The notes beneath the pieces are model-generated. The model was not told the DNA's origin, ran no database searches, and was given only the letters and a program-made list of their open reading frames with translations. Shown piece after piece: positions 8,651-17,912 of a stretch of 64,000 nt of DNA. A program made the position numbers and the translations under genes. The stretch's first letter is position 1. Every line of letters begins with the position of its first letter. The stretch is from Sediminicola sp040566555 (GTDB lineage Bacteria > Bacteroidota > Bacteroidia > Flavobacteriales > Flavobacteriaceae), in assembly GCF_040566555.1 (NCBI RefSeq), contig NZ_JBEWYP010000001.1, positions 744,001 to 808,000 of the forward strand. The letters run 5' to 3'.

Positions 8651-9436
8651 ATGAATATATCTTTAATTGGAAAAAAGGCTTTGGTTGGCGGTAGTAGCCA
8701 AGGCATAGGAAAGGCTATAGGCCAGCAACTAGCTGCTTGTGGTGCGAGTGTTACCCTAATGGCGCGCAGTGGGGATAAACTGAAAGATATTATTTCCCAA
8801 TTGCCAACGGAGCACGGGCAACACCATCAATACTTGGAGGTTGACTTTACCGACTTCAATTCCTATCGTGAAATTATTGAGAATTATTTTAGGAATAATT
8901 CGGTGGATATCCTTGTAAACAATACGCAAGGTCCGGCTTCCGGTGGAGCAATGGAAAAAAAAGTTGAAGATTACCAGACAGCTTTTGATTTGTTGTTTAA
9001 AACAGTAGTCTATACCTCGGAACTTGCATTAAAGGGAATGATAGATAAGAAATATGGCCGGATCATCAATATCGCCTCCGTTTCCGTAAAAGAGCCTTTA
9101 TCCTATCTCACCTTGAGCAATTCCATAAGGGCGGCAGTGACCACTTGGGCCAAAACACTGGCTGCTGATGTCGGCCAATATGGTATTACCGTCAATAGTA
9201 CCCTTACAGGTTATTTTGATACAGAAAGACTAAAAAATCTTAACAGCGCCAAAGCGAAGTCGTTTGGAATCCCTTTGGAAGAGGTGAACCAACAAATGCT
9301 TAAGAATGTTCCCGTAGGTAGATTTGGAGACCCGAAGGAGTATGGATATCTAGTGTCCTTTTTAGCTTCTGAACAAGCATCATTTATAACAGGAACCAAT
9401 ATCCCTATTGATGGAGGAATGCTAAAATCACTCTAG
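8651..9436 (+). CDS. SDR-family oxidoreductase of the BKR-like group without Tyr/Lys
   Basis: 261 residues with an N-terminal Rossmann fold (cofactor motif GGSSQGIGKAIG, residues 14-24), a VNNTQGPASGG stretch, and a C-terminal GTNIPIDGGM typical of ketoreductase-like SDRs. The usual active-site YxxxK is replaced: the aligned segment reads LSNSIR at residues 155-160, so both the catalytic Tyr and Lys are absent. From memory, a BKR-like SDR subgroup carries LSNxxR at this place. Enzymatic activity is therefore open. It is co-transcribed with the cupin gene 2 bases upstream and followed by a strong terminator at 9466. Confidence 0.88.
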   Translation: MNISLIGKKALVGGSSQGIGKAIGQQLAACGASVTLMARSGDKLKDIISQLPTEHGQHHQYLEVDFTDFNSYREIIENYFRNNSVDILVNNTQGPASGGAMEKKVEDYQTAFDLLFKTVVYTSELALKGMIDKKYGRIINIASVSVKEPLSYLTLSNSIRAAVTTWAKTLAADVGQYGITVNSTLTGYFDTERLKNLNSAKAKSFGIPLEEVNQQMLKNVPVGRFGDPKEYGYLVSFLASEQASFITGTNIPIDGGMLKSL

Positions 9437-9465
9437 ATTGAGCCTAGTTACCACAACATCAAACT

Positions 9466-9496
9466 AAAAGTCCCACTTGCCATTGGGACTTTTCTT
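9466..9496 (+). terminator. Rho-independent terminator after cupin-SDR operon
   Basis: Inverted repeat AAAAGTCCCA / GGGACTTTT with a short loop and following T/C run, 30 bases past the SDR stop. Confidence 0.8.
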
Positions 9497-9625
9497 CTTT
9501 AGGCTCCCATTTTGGTACTCTTTTTGTAATTGAGGTTATAGTAATACTTGCGGATCCCTATATTTTGATGGCCATTCTTTATTGAGGATGGACATACTTG
9601 AAAATTCATTTTTGTTCCTAAATTT

Positions 9626-12600
9626 ATGCATATGAAACACTTAGCTTTTTTACTTCCTATTCTCCTATGTATCCAACTGGGCCATGGCCAAATTAACGGG
9701 AATACTTCGTATGATCCCCTCTGGAAAGAAGTATCCCAACTGGAAGAAAAATCCTTGACAAAATCCGCCCTGGAAGTAGTAAAGACCATATCCCAAAAAG
9801 CTAAAAAAGAGCAAAATTCGCCACAGACGATTAAAGCATTATTGTATTCTTCCAAATACTTGATGGTATTGGAAGAGGAATCGCAATTGACCATTGTAAA
9901 TGAATTCAAAAGTGAGATTGCCCAAGCCACTACACCCACAAAGAACATATTAGAGAGCTATTTGGCCAACCTGTATTGGCAATATTATCAACAGAACCGC
10001 TTTGAGTTCTACAATCGGACAAAGACAGAAAGCAAGGTAGACCTCATAGATTTTAGGACCTGGGACCTGAGCACCTTATTTGAAGAAATTAGCATTCATT
10101 TTGAACGCTCCCTGGAAAACACCGAGGAGCTACAAAAATTGGACATCAATCTCTTTAAAGAAATTCTCAATCAGCAAAAGGATTCCCGTGCATACAGACC
10201 TACCCTATATGATGTCTTGGCCCATACTGCATTGGATTTTTACAGGACGAGTGAAAATGGCATCACTAATCCTTCTTATAAATTTGAATTGGACAAGCCC
10301 GAGTATTTTGCCCCGGCAGAAGAATTCAGTGCCCTACCTTTAATTGTAAAAGATAGCAGCTCTCTTCAATTAAAAGCCTTGAAACTATATCAGGAACTTT
10401 TAACATTCCATCAAAAAGACCCTTCTCGTTTAGCATTGGCAAATGTGGATTTAGAACGCCTACGTTTTATAAAACAATATAGCATCATTGAAGAGGCGGA
10501 CCAATTCTATTTGGACGCATTGAAAAATAGCGCTACATCTTATAGGGAGGAGGTGGCAGCGTTATTCAATTATGAGATTGCTGCATTATATGACCAATGG
10601 GCGAACAACTACGATCCAAAAACCGATGTAACACAACAATGGAAGCGGAAAGAAGCATTGGAAATCTGTAATGCCATCATAGAAAAATATCCAAAAAGCA
10701 GAGCTGCTGAAAATTCCCTGGCGTTAAAAACACAAATTCTATCCAAGAACCTTCAATTAAAAGCTGAAAGTCATCTGCAAATAAATCTACCATCACGAAT
10801 CTTGGTGAACTACAAAAATATGGATGGGCTAAAACTTACCGCCCATATTATAACGGAGGATGAAAAAGCTCAATTGGAAAAAATTTATCCCATAGAAAAG
10901 CAAAGTGCTTTTATAAAAAGACTGCCAGTTGCCAAACAATGGACAGGAACGCTTAAAAACGTTGGGGACTATCAGAATCACAGCACAGAAATATTGCTCC
11001 CTGCCTTACCGAATGGCTCATACACTATCCTTGCCGTAAATGATGCTACATTTGCCTTTCAAACAGTACAGGTAACTGACCTCGCCATTGTACAAACAAG
11101 GGGAGCAAATGAACAAATGTTCCAGGTCATTAATAGAGCTAATGGTTATCCCGTTTCAGGAGCCCAGGTTACCTTCAGCTATCAAACAAATTACAACGGG
11201 CCTTTAAAAGAACATATCTATCTCACAGATAAACAAGGCTTCATCGTCATTCAGCTTTCAGATGATAGATGGACAAATCTCACTATGACTGTTAGATCCA
11301 AAGAGGATGTTGCCACTTTTGGAACCTACTTTATTTCCAAAAAGACAGACATCAACAATCCTACGGAAACCAGTTATTTCTCATCCCTTTTTCTGGATCG
11401 TAGCATTTACAGACCAGGCCAAGTGGTATTTTTTAAGGGAATCGCCATCAAAAGAAACAACGTGTCCACTTCGATATTAAACAACACAAAAGTGGTAGCA
11501 ACTCTCCTCAATGCCAATAGCCAGGAAGTAGGCAGGCAGGAATATACAACCAATGATTATGGCTCCTTTAATGGGCAGTTCATTTTGCCCAATTACGGTC
11601 TTACAGGGGAATACTCATTAGTCATAAACTCCGAAGAAGTTAATTTAAGCGGACAATCCAATTTTTCAGTGGAGGAATATAAGCGCCCAAAATTTAAAAC
11701 CCGTATTGATCCGGTAACGGAAACCTATAAAGTAAATGACAGTATTCTTTTAACGGGGACTGCCACTGCCTTTGCCGGCAGCACCATTACCAACGCAAAG
11801 GTTAATTATACGGTGCGCAGGATTGTTGAATATCCTGTATGGTATTATTGGAGTCGCCCATATGTAAAAAGTACTGCCCAAGAAATTGCACATGGGGAAA
11901 CTATTACCAATGAAGAGGGCAAATATGAATTTAAGTTCAAGGCAATCCCTGATAGTAGTATTCCAGAGGAAGATCTCCCCATTTTCACCTATGAAGTCAC
12001 GGTGGATGTAACGGATATCAACGGAGAAACTCATAGTACTTCAAAAATGGTACGTGTAGGCTACCATTCCCTATTGGCGAAAATAATAGTTCCGAATAGG
12101 TTGGACAAGTCTAAAAGCGATCAATCTATCGAAATCAGCACTACCAATCTCAATGGCCAAGAGGTTCCCGCAAAGGGCACCCTTAAAATATATAAATTAA
12201 AGGGTCCGGATAACGTCCTTAGAGAACGGCCATGGCCGGCTCCAGAATTTTCCTCCTTTACAAAAGAGGAGTTTAAGACCCTATTCCCTTACGAACCATA
12301 TTCCAATGAAGAAGATCCAACAAACTGGGAAAAAGGAGCTTTGGTTTGGCAAGCCGATTTTGATACGGAAAAAATGGACAAATTAAGCTTGGGCCAAATC
12401 AAATCATGGGAATCTGGAAGGTATGCTATTGAACTGGAATCTACTGATAGATTTGGCAAGGCCGTAAAGGATGTAGTACATACCACCGCTTTTTGGAAGA
12501 AGGACAAAAATTTAGCGGATAATCAATTATTCGACCTCAAGACCGATAAGGAAGCCTACGCCTTAGGAGAAACAGCAAAACTTACTTTGGCCACAAGCGC

Positions 12601-15600
12601 GAAATCCCTTAAGGTGACATTATTTATTGAAAAGGATAAAAAAAATATAGAAACTATTATTGTACCCCTATCCAATAACAGCAAAACTATTTCAATTCCA
12701 ATTGGGGCAACCGATTTGGGCGGCTTTGCCATTCGCTATAGCTTTTCTGCCTTTAATGGGTTTGTAACTGGAACCCAAAGCATTAGTGTGCCGTACCCAT
12801 CTACCCAACTGGATGTGGAGACCATTACTTTCAGGGATAAGTTGGCACCTGGTGCCGAGGAAAAATGGAGCTTTAAAATTAAAGGACCAAAAGGAGAAAA
12901 AGTGGCTGCCGAAGTTTTGGCCAGTATGTACGATGCTTCTTTGGATTCTTTTAGGGAACACAATTGGTATTTCAGCCCCTTAGAAAAGTCTTCTTATCAT
13001 TCCATTTACTACTCAAATGCTCACCAAAGCTTTGGAACCGTATATTTCAATACAAAAATAGATGAAGTGGATAGCCCACAGTTTACTCCTCAAGGATATG
13101 ACTCCTTCAATTGGTTCAACTTTTATTTCGGAACTGGGAATAGAATGTACAGAACTGAAATGATGATGAAAAATTCTGGACCAATCGCCATGGAAGATTC
13201 AGAAGGTGTACAAGAACAAGCTGAGGAAGTAATTGCTCCAAATCCAATTTATATGGGCAAGGTCAATGATGGTAATGATAAAACTACAGTTGATAAAGAA
13301 TCCGAACCAGAAAAGGTCCAAATTCGAAGAAACCTTCAAGAAACTGCTTTTTTCTTCCCTAAATTAATGACGGATCCAGAAGGCAACGTTACTTTTAGTT
13401 TCCTCACCCCAGAAGCCCTTACACAATGGAAGCTTCAGTTATTGGCGCATACCGCTACCTTGGAAAGTACAGTGAGGACCTTTGAAGCCCTTACCCAAAA
13501 AGAACTCATGGTTACACCTAATATCCCTAGGTTTCTGAGAGAAGGGGATACCATCACCATAAGTAGCAAAATAAGCAACCTCACAGATCACCAATTAACT
13601 GGCAAGGCCACTATTCTTTTGGAGGATGCCCTAACGGGAAAGGATATTACTTATGATCTACTTTTGTCATCGGCTGAACCGAGCACGGCTGATGAGAAGG
13701 AATTTAAGGTAGCATCCAAAAACAATACACAGGTATCTTGGACAATTACAATTCCAAAAAACCTCCAAGCTGTCCAATTTACAGTCATGGCAAAAGCGGG
13801 AGATTTTAGCGATGGCGAACAGAACACCCTTCCCGTTCTTACCAATAGAATGTTGGTGACAGAAACCATGCCCATGTGGGTCAGTGGAATTGACACCAAA
13901 ACATTTACGCTGGACAAGCTAAAGGAAACTACCTCAACCACGAGGAGCAACCATAAGCTCACCCTGGAAATCACCTCCAATCCCGCCTGGTATGCGTTGC
14001 AGGCGCTCCCCTATCTGATGGAGTATCCATATGAATGCAACGAGCAGATATTTTCTAGGTTGTATGCCAATACCCTGGCCAATCATATCACAAAATCAAA
14101 TCCGAAAATTAAATCCGTTTTTGATCAATGGGCAAAATCTGATGCCTTGGTGAGCGATCTAGAAAAGAATCAGGCTCTAAAATCTATTCTAATTCAGGAA
14201 ACCCCTTGGCTAAGGGATGCCCAATCGGAAACAGAAAAGAAAAAAAGGATAGCCCTTTTGTTCAATAGTAATCATGTGGCCCAGGAACAGCAATTGGCAT
14301 TGAACAAACTTCTAAACAACCAAATGTCCAACGGGGCATGGGCCTGGTTTCATGGAGGTCCTGCCAATAGGTATATTACCCAACACATATTGGCTGGAAT
14401 AGGGCATTTAAGGCAACTAGATACTGGACTTTCCGATGAGAATGCTAGACTACTTGAAGAAAGAGCTCTTGGCTATCTACAGGGGGAATTTATAGCCGAG
14501 TACGAAGAGATGAAAAAACATATGGATAATATCAATGGGGATCATCTAAGTGCAATACAGATTCATTACTTATATATTCGCAGCCTTTTTAAGGACCAAC
14601 CCGAATCTGAAAAAGTCCAAGAGGCGGTACAGTATTACTTAGGTCAGGCAAAGAAGTATTGGACAAAGAAAAGCTTATATGAAAAAGGCATGATAGCACT
14701 TGTATTCCATAGGCAGGACATGGCATCCGAAGCCGAGAAAATAATGCAATCCCTAAAGGAAAACAGTATCGAAAGCGAAGAATTGGGCATGTACTGGAAG
14801 GAAAACACAGCTTCTTGGTATTGGCATCAATCACCCATTGAAACACAAGCACTCATGATCGAGGCTTTTGCCGAGATAGGCAGTACGGACCCATTAGATA
14901 ATCAGATCATAGAGCATCTCAAAATATGGTTGTTAAAAAACAAGCAGACCAATAACTGGCAAACCACCAAGGCCACTACAGACGCCATATACGCTTTATT
15001 GCTAGAAGGCAACGATTGGCTTTCCATAACCGAGGCCGTGGATGTACGTTTAGGTGGGAATAGAATGGGACCATGGAAATTAGATAGCCAAAAAAAGGAA
15101 CAAACACCTATAGAAGCCGGTAGTGGATATTATCAAACCTCATGGAAGGGAATTGAAATTAAGCCAGAAATGGCCGAAGTTCAGTTGAGCAAAAAAGGTA
15201 ACGGCATAGCCTGGGGTGCTTTGTATTGGCAGTATTTTGAGGATTTGGACAAGATAACCCCAGCAAAATCTCCTTTACAACTGGATAAAAAATTGTTTTT
15301 GAAAAGGAATACAGATTTAGGGGAAGAACTCAAAGAAATCACCGAAGATACCCCGTTGAATGTTGGTGATCTAGTCAGAACCAGAATTGTAGTAAAGGTC
15401 GACAGGAAAATGGAGTTTATCCATCTCAAAGATATGAGAGCTGCAGGTTTGGAGCCTATAAACGTTATATCCCAATACAAATGGCAAGATGGATTGGGTT
15501 ATTATGAAAGTACTAAAGACGCAGCCACAAATTTCTTTTTTGATAACCTGCCAAAAGGAGTTTTTGTCTTTGAATACGACCTCAGGGTGAACAACACTGG

Positions 15601-15697
15601 TGTTTTCAGTAATGGAATTACAACCATTCAAAGTATGTATGCCCCCGAATTTAGTAGCCATAGCGAAGGGACGAGAATTCGCATAATGGAGAAATAG
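9626..15697 (+). CDS. Bacterial alpha-2-macroglobulin family protein
   Basis: 2023 residues with an N-terminal signal peptide (MHMKHLAFLLPILLCIQLGHG). The start is ATG 9626 or ATG 9632, two codons later. There is no Gly/Ala/Ser before the Cys at 16, so it is probably not a lipoprotein. Visible blocks are an N-terminal helical repeat region, MG2-type segments (SLFLDRSIYRPGQVVFFKGI, about residues 590-610), the A2M-type FFPKLMTDPEGNVTFSF, then the thioester domain. A CNEQ thioester motif is present (Cys1471, Gln1474) in YPYECNEQIFSRLYAN, followed by helical TED-like repeats (WAWFHGGPANRYITQHILAG). Such proteins trap proteases in the periplasm. No pbpC neighbour, the usual partner in many bacteria, is present. 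One intact frame. Confidence 0.92.
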   Translation: MHMKHLAFLLPILLCIQLGHGQINGNTSYDPLWKEVSQLEEKSLTKSALEVVKTISQKAKKEQNSPQTIKALLYSSKYLMVLEEESQLTIVNEFKSEIAQATTPTKNILESYLANLYWQYYQQNRFEFYNRTKTESKVDLIDFRTWDLSTLFEEISIHFERSLENTEELQKLDINLFKEILNQQKDSRAYRPTLYDVLAHTALDFYRTSENGITNPSYKFELDKPEYFAPAEEFSALPLIVKDSSSLQLKALKLYQELLTFHQKDPSRLALANVDLERLRFIKQYSIIEEADQFYLDALKNSATSYREEVAALFNYEIAALYDQWANNYDPKTDVTQQWKRKEALEICNAIIEKYPKSRAAENSLALKTQILSKNLQLKAESHLQINLPSRILVNYKNMDGLKLTAHIITEDEKAQLEKIYPIEKQSAFIKRLPVAKQWTGTLKNVGDYQNHSTEILLPALPNGSYTILAVNDATFAFQTVQVTDLAIVQTRGANEQMFQVINRANGYPVSGAQVTFSYQTNYNGPLKEHIYLTDKQGFIVIQLSDDRWTNLTMTVRSKEDVATFGTYFISKKTDINNPTETSYFSSLFLDRSIYRPGQVVFFKGIAIKRNNVSTSILNNTKVVATLLNANSQEVGRQEYTTNDYGSFNGQFILPNYGLTGEYSLVINSEEVNLSGQSNFSVEEYKRPKFKTRIDPVTETYKVNDSILLTGTATAFAGSTITNAKVNYTVRRIVEYPVWYYWSRPYVKSTAQEIAHGETITNEEGKYEFKFKAIPDSSIPEEDLPIFTYEVTVDVTDINGETHSTSKMVRVGYHSLLAKIIVPNRLDKSKSDQSIEISTTNLNGQEVPAKGTLKIYKLKGPDNVLRERPWPAPEFSSFTKEEFKTLFPYEPYSNEEDPTNWEKGALVWQADFDTEKMDKLSLGQIKSWESGRYAIELESTDRFGKAVKDVVHTTAFWKKDKNLADNQLFDLKTDKEAYALGETAKLTLATSAKSLKVTLFIEKDKKNIETIIVPLSNNSKTISIPIGATDLGGFAIRYSFSAFNGFVTGTQSISVPYPSTQLDVETITFRDKLAPGAEEKWSFKIKGPKGEKVAAEVLASMYDASLDSFREHNWYFSPLEKSSYHSIYYSNAHQSFGTVYFNTKIDEVDSPQFTPQGYDSFNWFNFYFGTGNRMYRTEMMMKNSGPIAMEDSEGVQEQAEEVIAPNPIYMGKVNDGNDKTTVDKESEPEKVQIRRNLQETAFFFPKLMTDPEGNVTFSFLTPEALTQWKLQLLAHTATLESTVRTFEALTQKELMVTPNIPRFLREGDTITISSKISNLTDHQLTGKATILLEDALTGKDITYDLLLSSAEPSTADEKEFKVASKNNTQVSWTITIPKNLQAVQFTVMAKAGDFSDGEQNTLPVLTNRMLVTETMPMWVSGIDTKTFTLDKLKETTSTTRSNHKLTLEITSNPAWYALQALPYLMEYPYECNEQIFSRLYANTLANHITKSNPKIKSVFDQWAKSDALVSDLEKNQALKSILIQETPWLRDAQSETEKKKRIALLFNSNHVAQEQQLALNKLLNNQMSNGAWAWFHGGPANRYITQHILAGIGHLRQLDTGLSDENARLLEERALGYLQGEFIAEYEEMKKHMDNINGDHLSAIQIHYLYIRSLFKDQPESEKVQEAVQYYLGQAKKYWTKKSLYEKGMIALVFHRQDMASEAEKIMQSLKENSIESEELGMYWKENTASWYWHQSPIETQALMIEAFAEIGSTDPLDNQIIEHLKIWLLKNKQTNNWQTTKATTDAIYALLLEGNDWLSITEAVDVRLGGNRMGPWKLDSQKKEQTPIEAGSGYYQTSWKGIEIKPEMAEVQLSKKGNGIAWGALYWQYFEDLDKITPAKSPLQLDKKLFLKRNTDLGEELKEITEDTPLNVGDLVRTRIVVKVDRKMEFIHLKDMRAAGLEPINVISQYKWQDGLGYYESTKDAATNFFFDNLPKGVFVFEYDLRVNNTGVFSNGITTIQSMYAPEFSSHSEGTRIRIMEK

Positions 15698-15768
15698 TTA
15701 TGAATTTCTTAATATGTTATCGATTTTTTTCATAAATTAACGTATAACTAATACATAAACAGCCAATT

Positions 15769-16143
15769 ATGAATCCAAAAGTTTTCTTGGTCCTGCGTAT
15801 TGCGTTTGGACTCTTCTTAATCGTATTCGGATCGAATAAACTATTTCATTTTATGCCCATGGGACAAATGTCCGAAGCGGCAAATGAGTATTTCTCTGCA
15901 TTGATGAGTACCAATACCCTTAACATGGTTGCCTTGGTCGAAATACTTGCAGGTCTTTCTTTATTGGCCAACAAGTTTGGGGCATTGATGATGATCATTC
16001 TAATGACCATTTCTGTTAATGCCATTTTGTTTAATGCGTTCTTGGAGCCCAGCTCTATAGGTCCGGCATTAATACTACTTCTATTAAATATTATTATGCT
16101 TTATTTTTATAAAGATCGTTACAAGGACATTATTAGGCCATAG
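15769..16143 (+). CDS. DoxX-like small membrane protein
   Basis: 124 residues with four hydrophobic segments (about 4-24, 47-68, 70-93, 97-116) and the DoxX-like pattern LRIAFGLFLIVFGSNKLFHF. It is an inner-membrane protein of unknown substrate; DoxX relatives have been linked to quinone or sulfur redox. It lies 71 bases after the alpha-2-macroglobulin gene on the same strand and ends before a bidirectional terminator, so it could be read through from it. Confidence 0.88.
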   Translation: MNPKVFLVLRIAFGLFLIVFGSNKLFHFMPMGQMSEAANEYFSALMSTNTLNMVALVEILAGLSLLANKFGALMMIILMTISVNAILFNAFLEPSSIGPALILLLLNIIMLYFYKDRYKDIIRP

Positions 16144-16159
16144 GTCAAATTACGGTATC

Positions 16160-16199
16160 AAAAAAGGTGGACACATATCGCTATGGGTCCACCTTTTTC
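16160..16199. terminator. Bidirectional terminator between doxX-like and DUF4136 genes
   Basis: Perfect GGTGGAC/GTCCACC stem flanked by A-run on the left and T-run on the right, between two convergent genes; works for both strands. Confidence 0.85.
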
Positions 16200-16252
16200 A
16201 TTGTATCTAATTCTTAACTGCCGTATTTATGGCAATATACGGGTATTATTTG

Positions 16253-16795
16253 TTAGTTCTTGGTGCCAGGGGGGTATTTGGAAAATACCTTATCCACCAC
16301 TTGTTTTAATTTGGCCTCCCTTGCTTCTGGGGAAAGGTTCTCCTTAAAGGAGCTTTCACTGATTGCCTGCCAAAATAGCTCATCTTTTTGGCTATCCACA
16401 AAATCGAACTGAATAACACGCTCCAAATCGGGCTGGCCTATCGGCAAACCTATAGATATTCCCCCTCCCACATTTCTACCTGTTCCGCCAACCCCAACAC
16501 CCACGTTGTTGTTTCTAGGACCTCGAACAGAACTGCTGGTGATATTTACCAAAAAATCTGGCTCCTCGGCAAGCAACATCCCTTTAACCTGCATGATGGA
16601 GTCTATGGCATCCAATAAACGTCTGGTATCCAACTGAGTTAACCCGGTTTTCATATCCGGATAGTAATTGTAGGTGGTATAACTGGAATAATCAGTATCC
16701 TTATCGTAATCATAATTGACTCTTACAGCATTGCACGATGCTAAAAGTAAAACTGCCAAAATGGTTATGAAATTTCTCATCATTCGGTTTTTCAT
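16253..16795 (-). CDS. DUF4136 domain lipoprotein
   Basis: 180 residues. The signal peptide ends in the lipobox LASC with acylated Cys21, so it is anchored to a membrane; MRNF at Met6 is a possible alternative start. The body fits DUF4136 (VRVNYDYDKDTDYSSYTTYNY near the start, then LLDAIDSIMQVKGMLLAEEPDFLVNITSSSV). A Gly/Val-rich strand region (VGVGVGGTGRNVGGGISIGLP) is typical of the family. Function unknown. It lies 43 bases downstream of the obgE stop on the same strand but may have its own promoter. Confidence 0.88.
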   Translation of the reverse strand: MKNRMMRNFITILAVLLLASCNAVRVNYDYDKDTDYSSYTTYNYYPDMKTGLTQLDTRRLLDAIDSIMQVKGMLLAEEPDFLVNITSSSVRGPRNNNVGVGVGGTGRNVGGGISIGLPIGQPDLERVIQFDFVDSQKDELFWQAISESSFKENLSPEAREAKLKQVVDKVFSKYPPGTKN

Positions 16796-16837
16796 AAAAA
16801 TACTTAAAAATGGGAAGGCAATTAAATATTCAATTAT

Positions 16838-17839
16838 TTAATCGTTCAACATTGCCCAGAGCCTATCCTTGAGCTCCACGATGCCCTGTTGTGCTACAGA
16901 TGAAATGAACATATAGGACGTTCCTTTAAGATCCTTGTCAAGCTCAACCCGCATTTCTGCCTTTAGTTCCTCATCCAGCATATCGCTTTTGGAAATGACC
17001 ACCAATCGTTCCTTGTCCAAAAGTTCCTCGTTATACCTGCGAAGCTCATCCAACAAAATCTCATATTCCTTACTAATGTCCTTGCTATCTGCAGGAATCA
17101 AAAATAATAAAGTGGCATTCCGTTCTATATGTCTCAGAAAATAATGTCCAAGCCCCTTACCTTCAGCCGCTCCCTCTATAATTCCGGGAATATCCGCCAT
17201 TACAAAACTTTGGAAGTCCCTGTATTCCACTATTCCCAAATTGGGCTTGAGTGTAGTAAATTCGTAATCGGCAATTTTTGGTTTCGCCGAAGTGATAACG
17301 GAGAGTAAGGTAGATTTTCCAGCATTGGGAAAACCTACTAGGCCTACATCGGCCAATACTTTCATTTCCAGGGTTATCTGTCTCTCCTCACCGGGTTTAC
17401 CTGGTTGAGCGTATCTAGGTGTTTGATTGGTAGAAGATCTAAAGTGCCAGTTTCCAAGGCCACCCATTCCACCTTCTACAATGATCTGTTCTTCCCCATC
17501 TTTAGTGATCTCGAATAAAATTTCATTGGACTCTGTATCTCGTACCACAGTACCCAAAGGAACATCTACATATACATCTTGCCCATCGGCACCAAAACTT
17601 CTGTTTTTACTTCCGTGTTCCCCGTGACCCGCTTTAAAATGTTTTTTAAATTTAAAGTGAACCAACGTCCAAAGGTTTTTATTGCCCCTAAGGATTACAT
17701 GTCCACCTCTTCCTCCATCACCACCATCGGGACCACCTTTGGTTATAAATTTCTCACGGTGTAAATGCGCAGAGCCTTTGCCCCCATTTCCGGAAGAAAC
17801 ATATGCTTTAACATAATCAACAAAATTACCTTCAGTCAT
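16838..17839 (-). CDS. obg: GTPase ObgE/CgtA
   Basis: 333 residues, typical length for the short Obg form. The N-terminal Gly-rich OBG fold (GNGGKGSAHLHREKF to about residue 160) is followed by the GTPase domain with G1 GFPNAGKST at 169-177, G3 DIPG at 216-219, and G4-type SKSDM near 285. It is an essential ribosome-assembly and stress GTPase, cytoplasmic. There is no extended C-terminal domain. It lies 73 bases downstream of the hpt-adk fusion on the same strand; an adk-obg order is common in Flavobacteria. Confidence 0.96.
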   Translation of the reverse strand: MTEGNFVDYVKAYVSSGNGGKGSAHLHREKFITKGGPDGGDGGRGGHVILRGNKNLWTLVHFKFKKHFKAGHGEHGSKNRSFGADGQDVYVDVPLGTVVRDTESNEILFEITKDGEEQIIVEGGMGGLGNWHFRSSTNQTPRYAQPGKPGEERQITLEMKVLADVGLVGFPNAGKSTLLSVITSAKPKIADYEFTTLKPNLGIVEYRDFQSFVMADIPGIIEGAAEGKGLGHYFLRHIERNATLLFLIPADSKDISKEYEILLDELRRYNEELLDKERLVVISKSDMLDEELKAEMRVELDKDLKGTSYMFISSVAQQGIVELKDRLWAMLND

Positions 17840-17912
17840 TTTTACAATTTAACGGTTTGCAGAAGTTCTTTAGGGCATCCCATAATTGAGAAAACCCATC
17901 GAAAAGCAAACC

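Noticed and set aside
9499..9948. 149-codon minus-strand frame across the alpha-2-macroglobulin start
   Set aside because: Antisense shadow of the long plus-strand gene; no plausible start or family.
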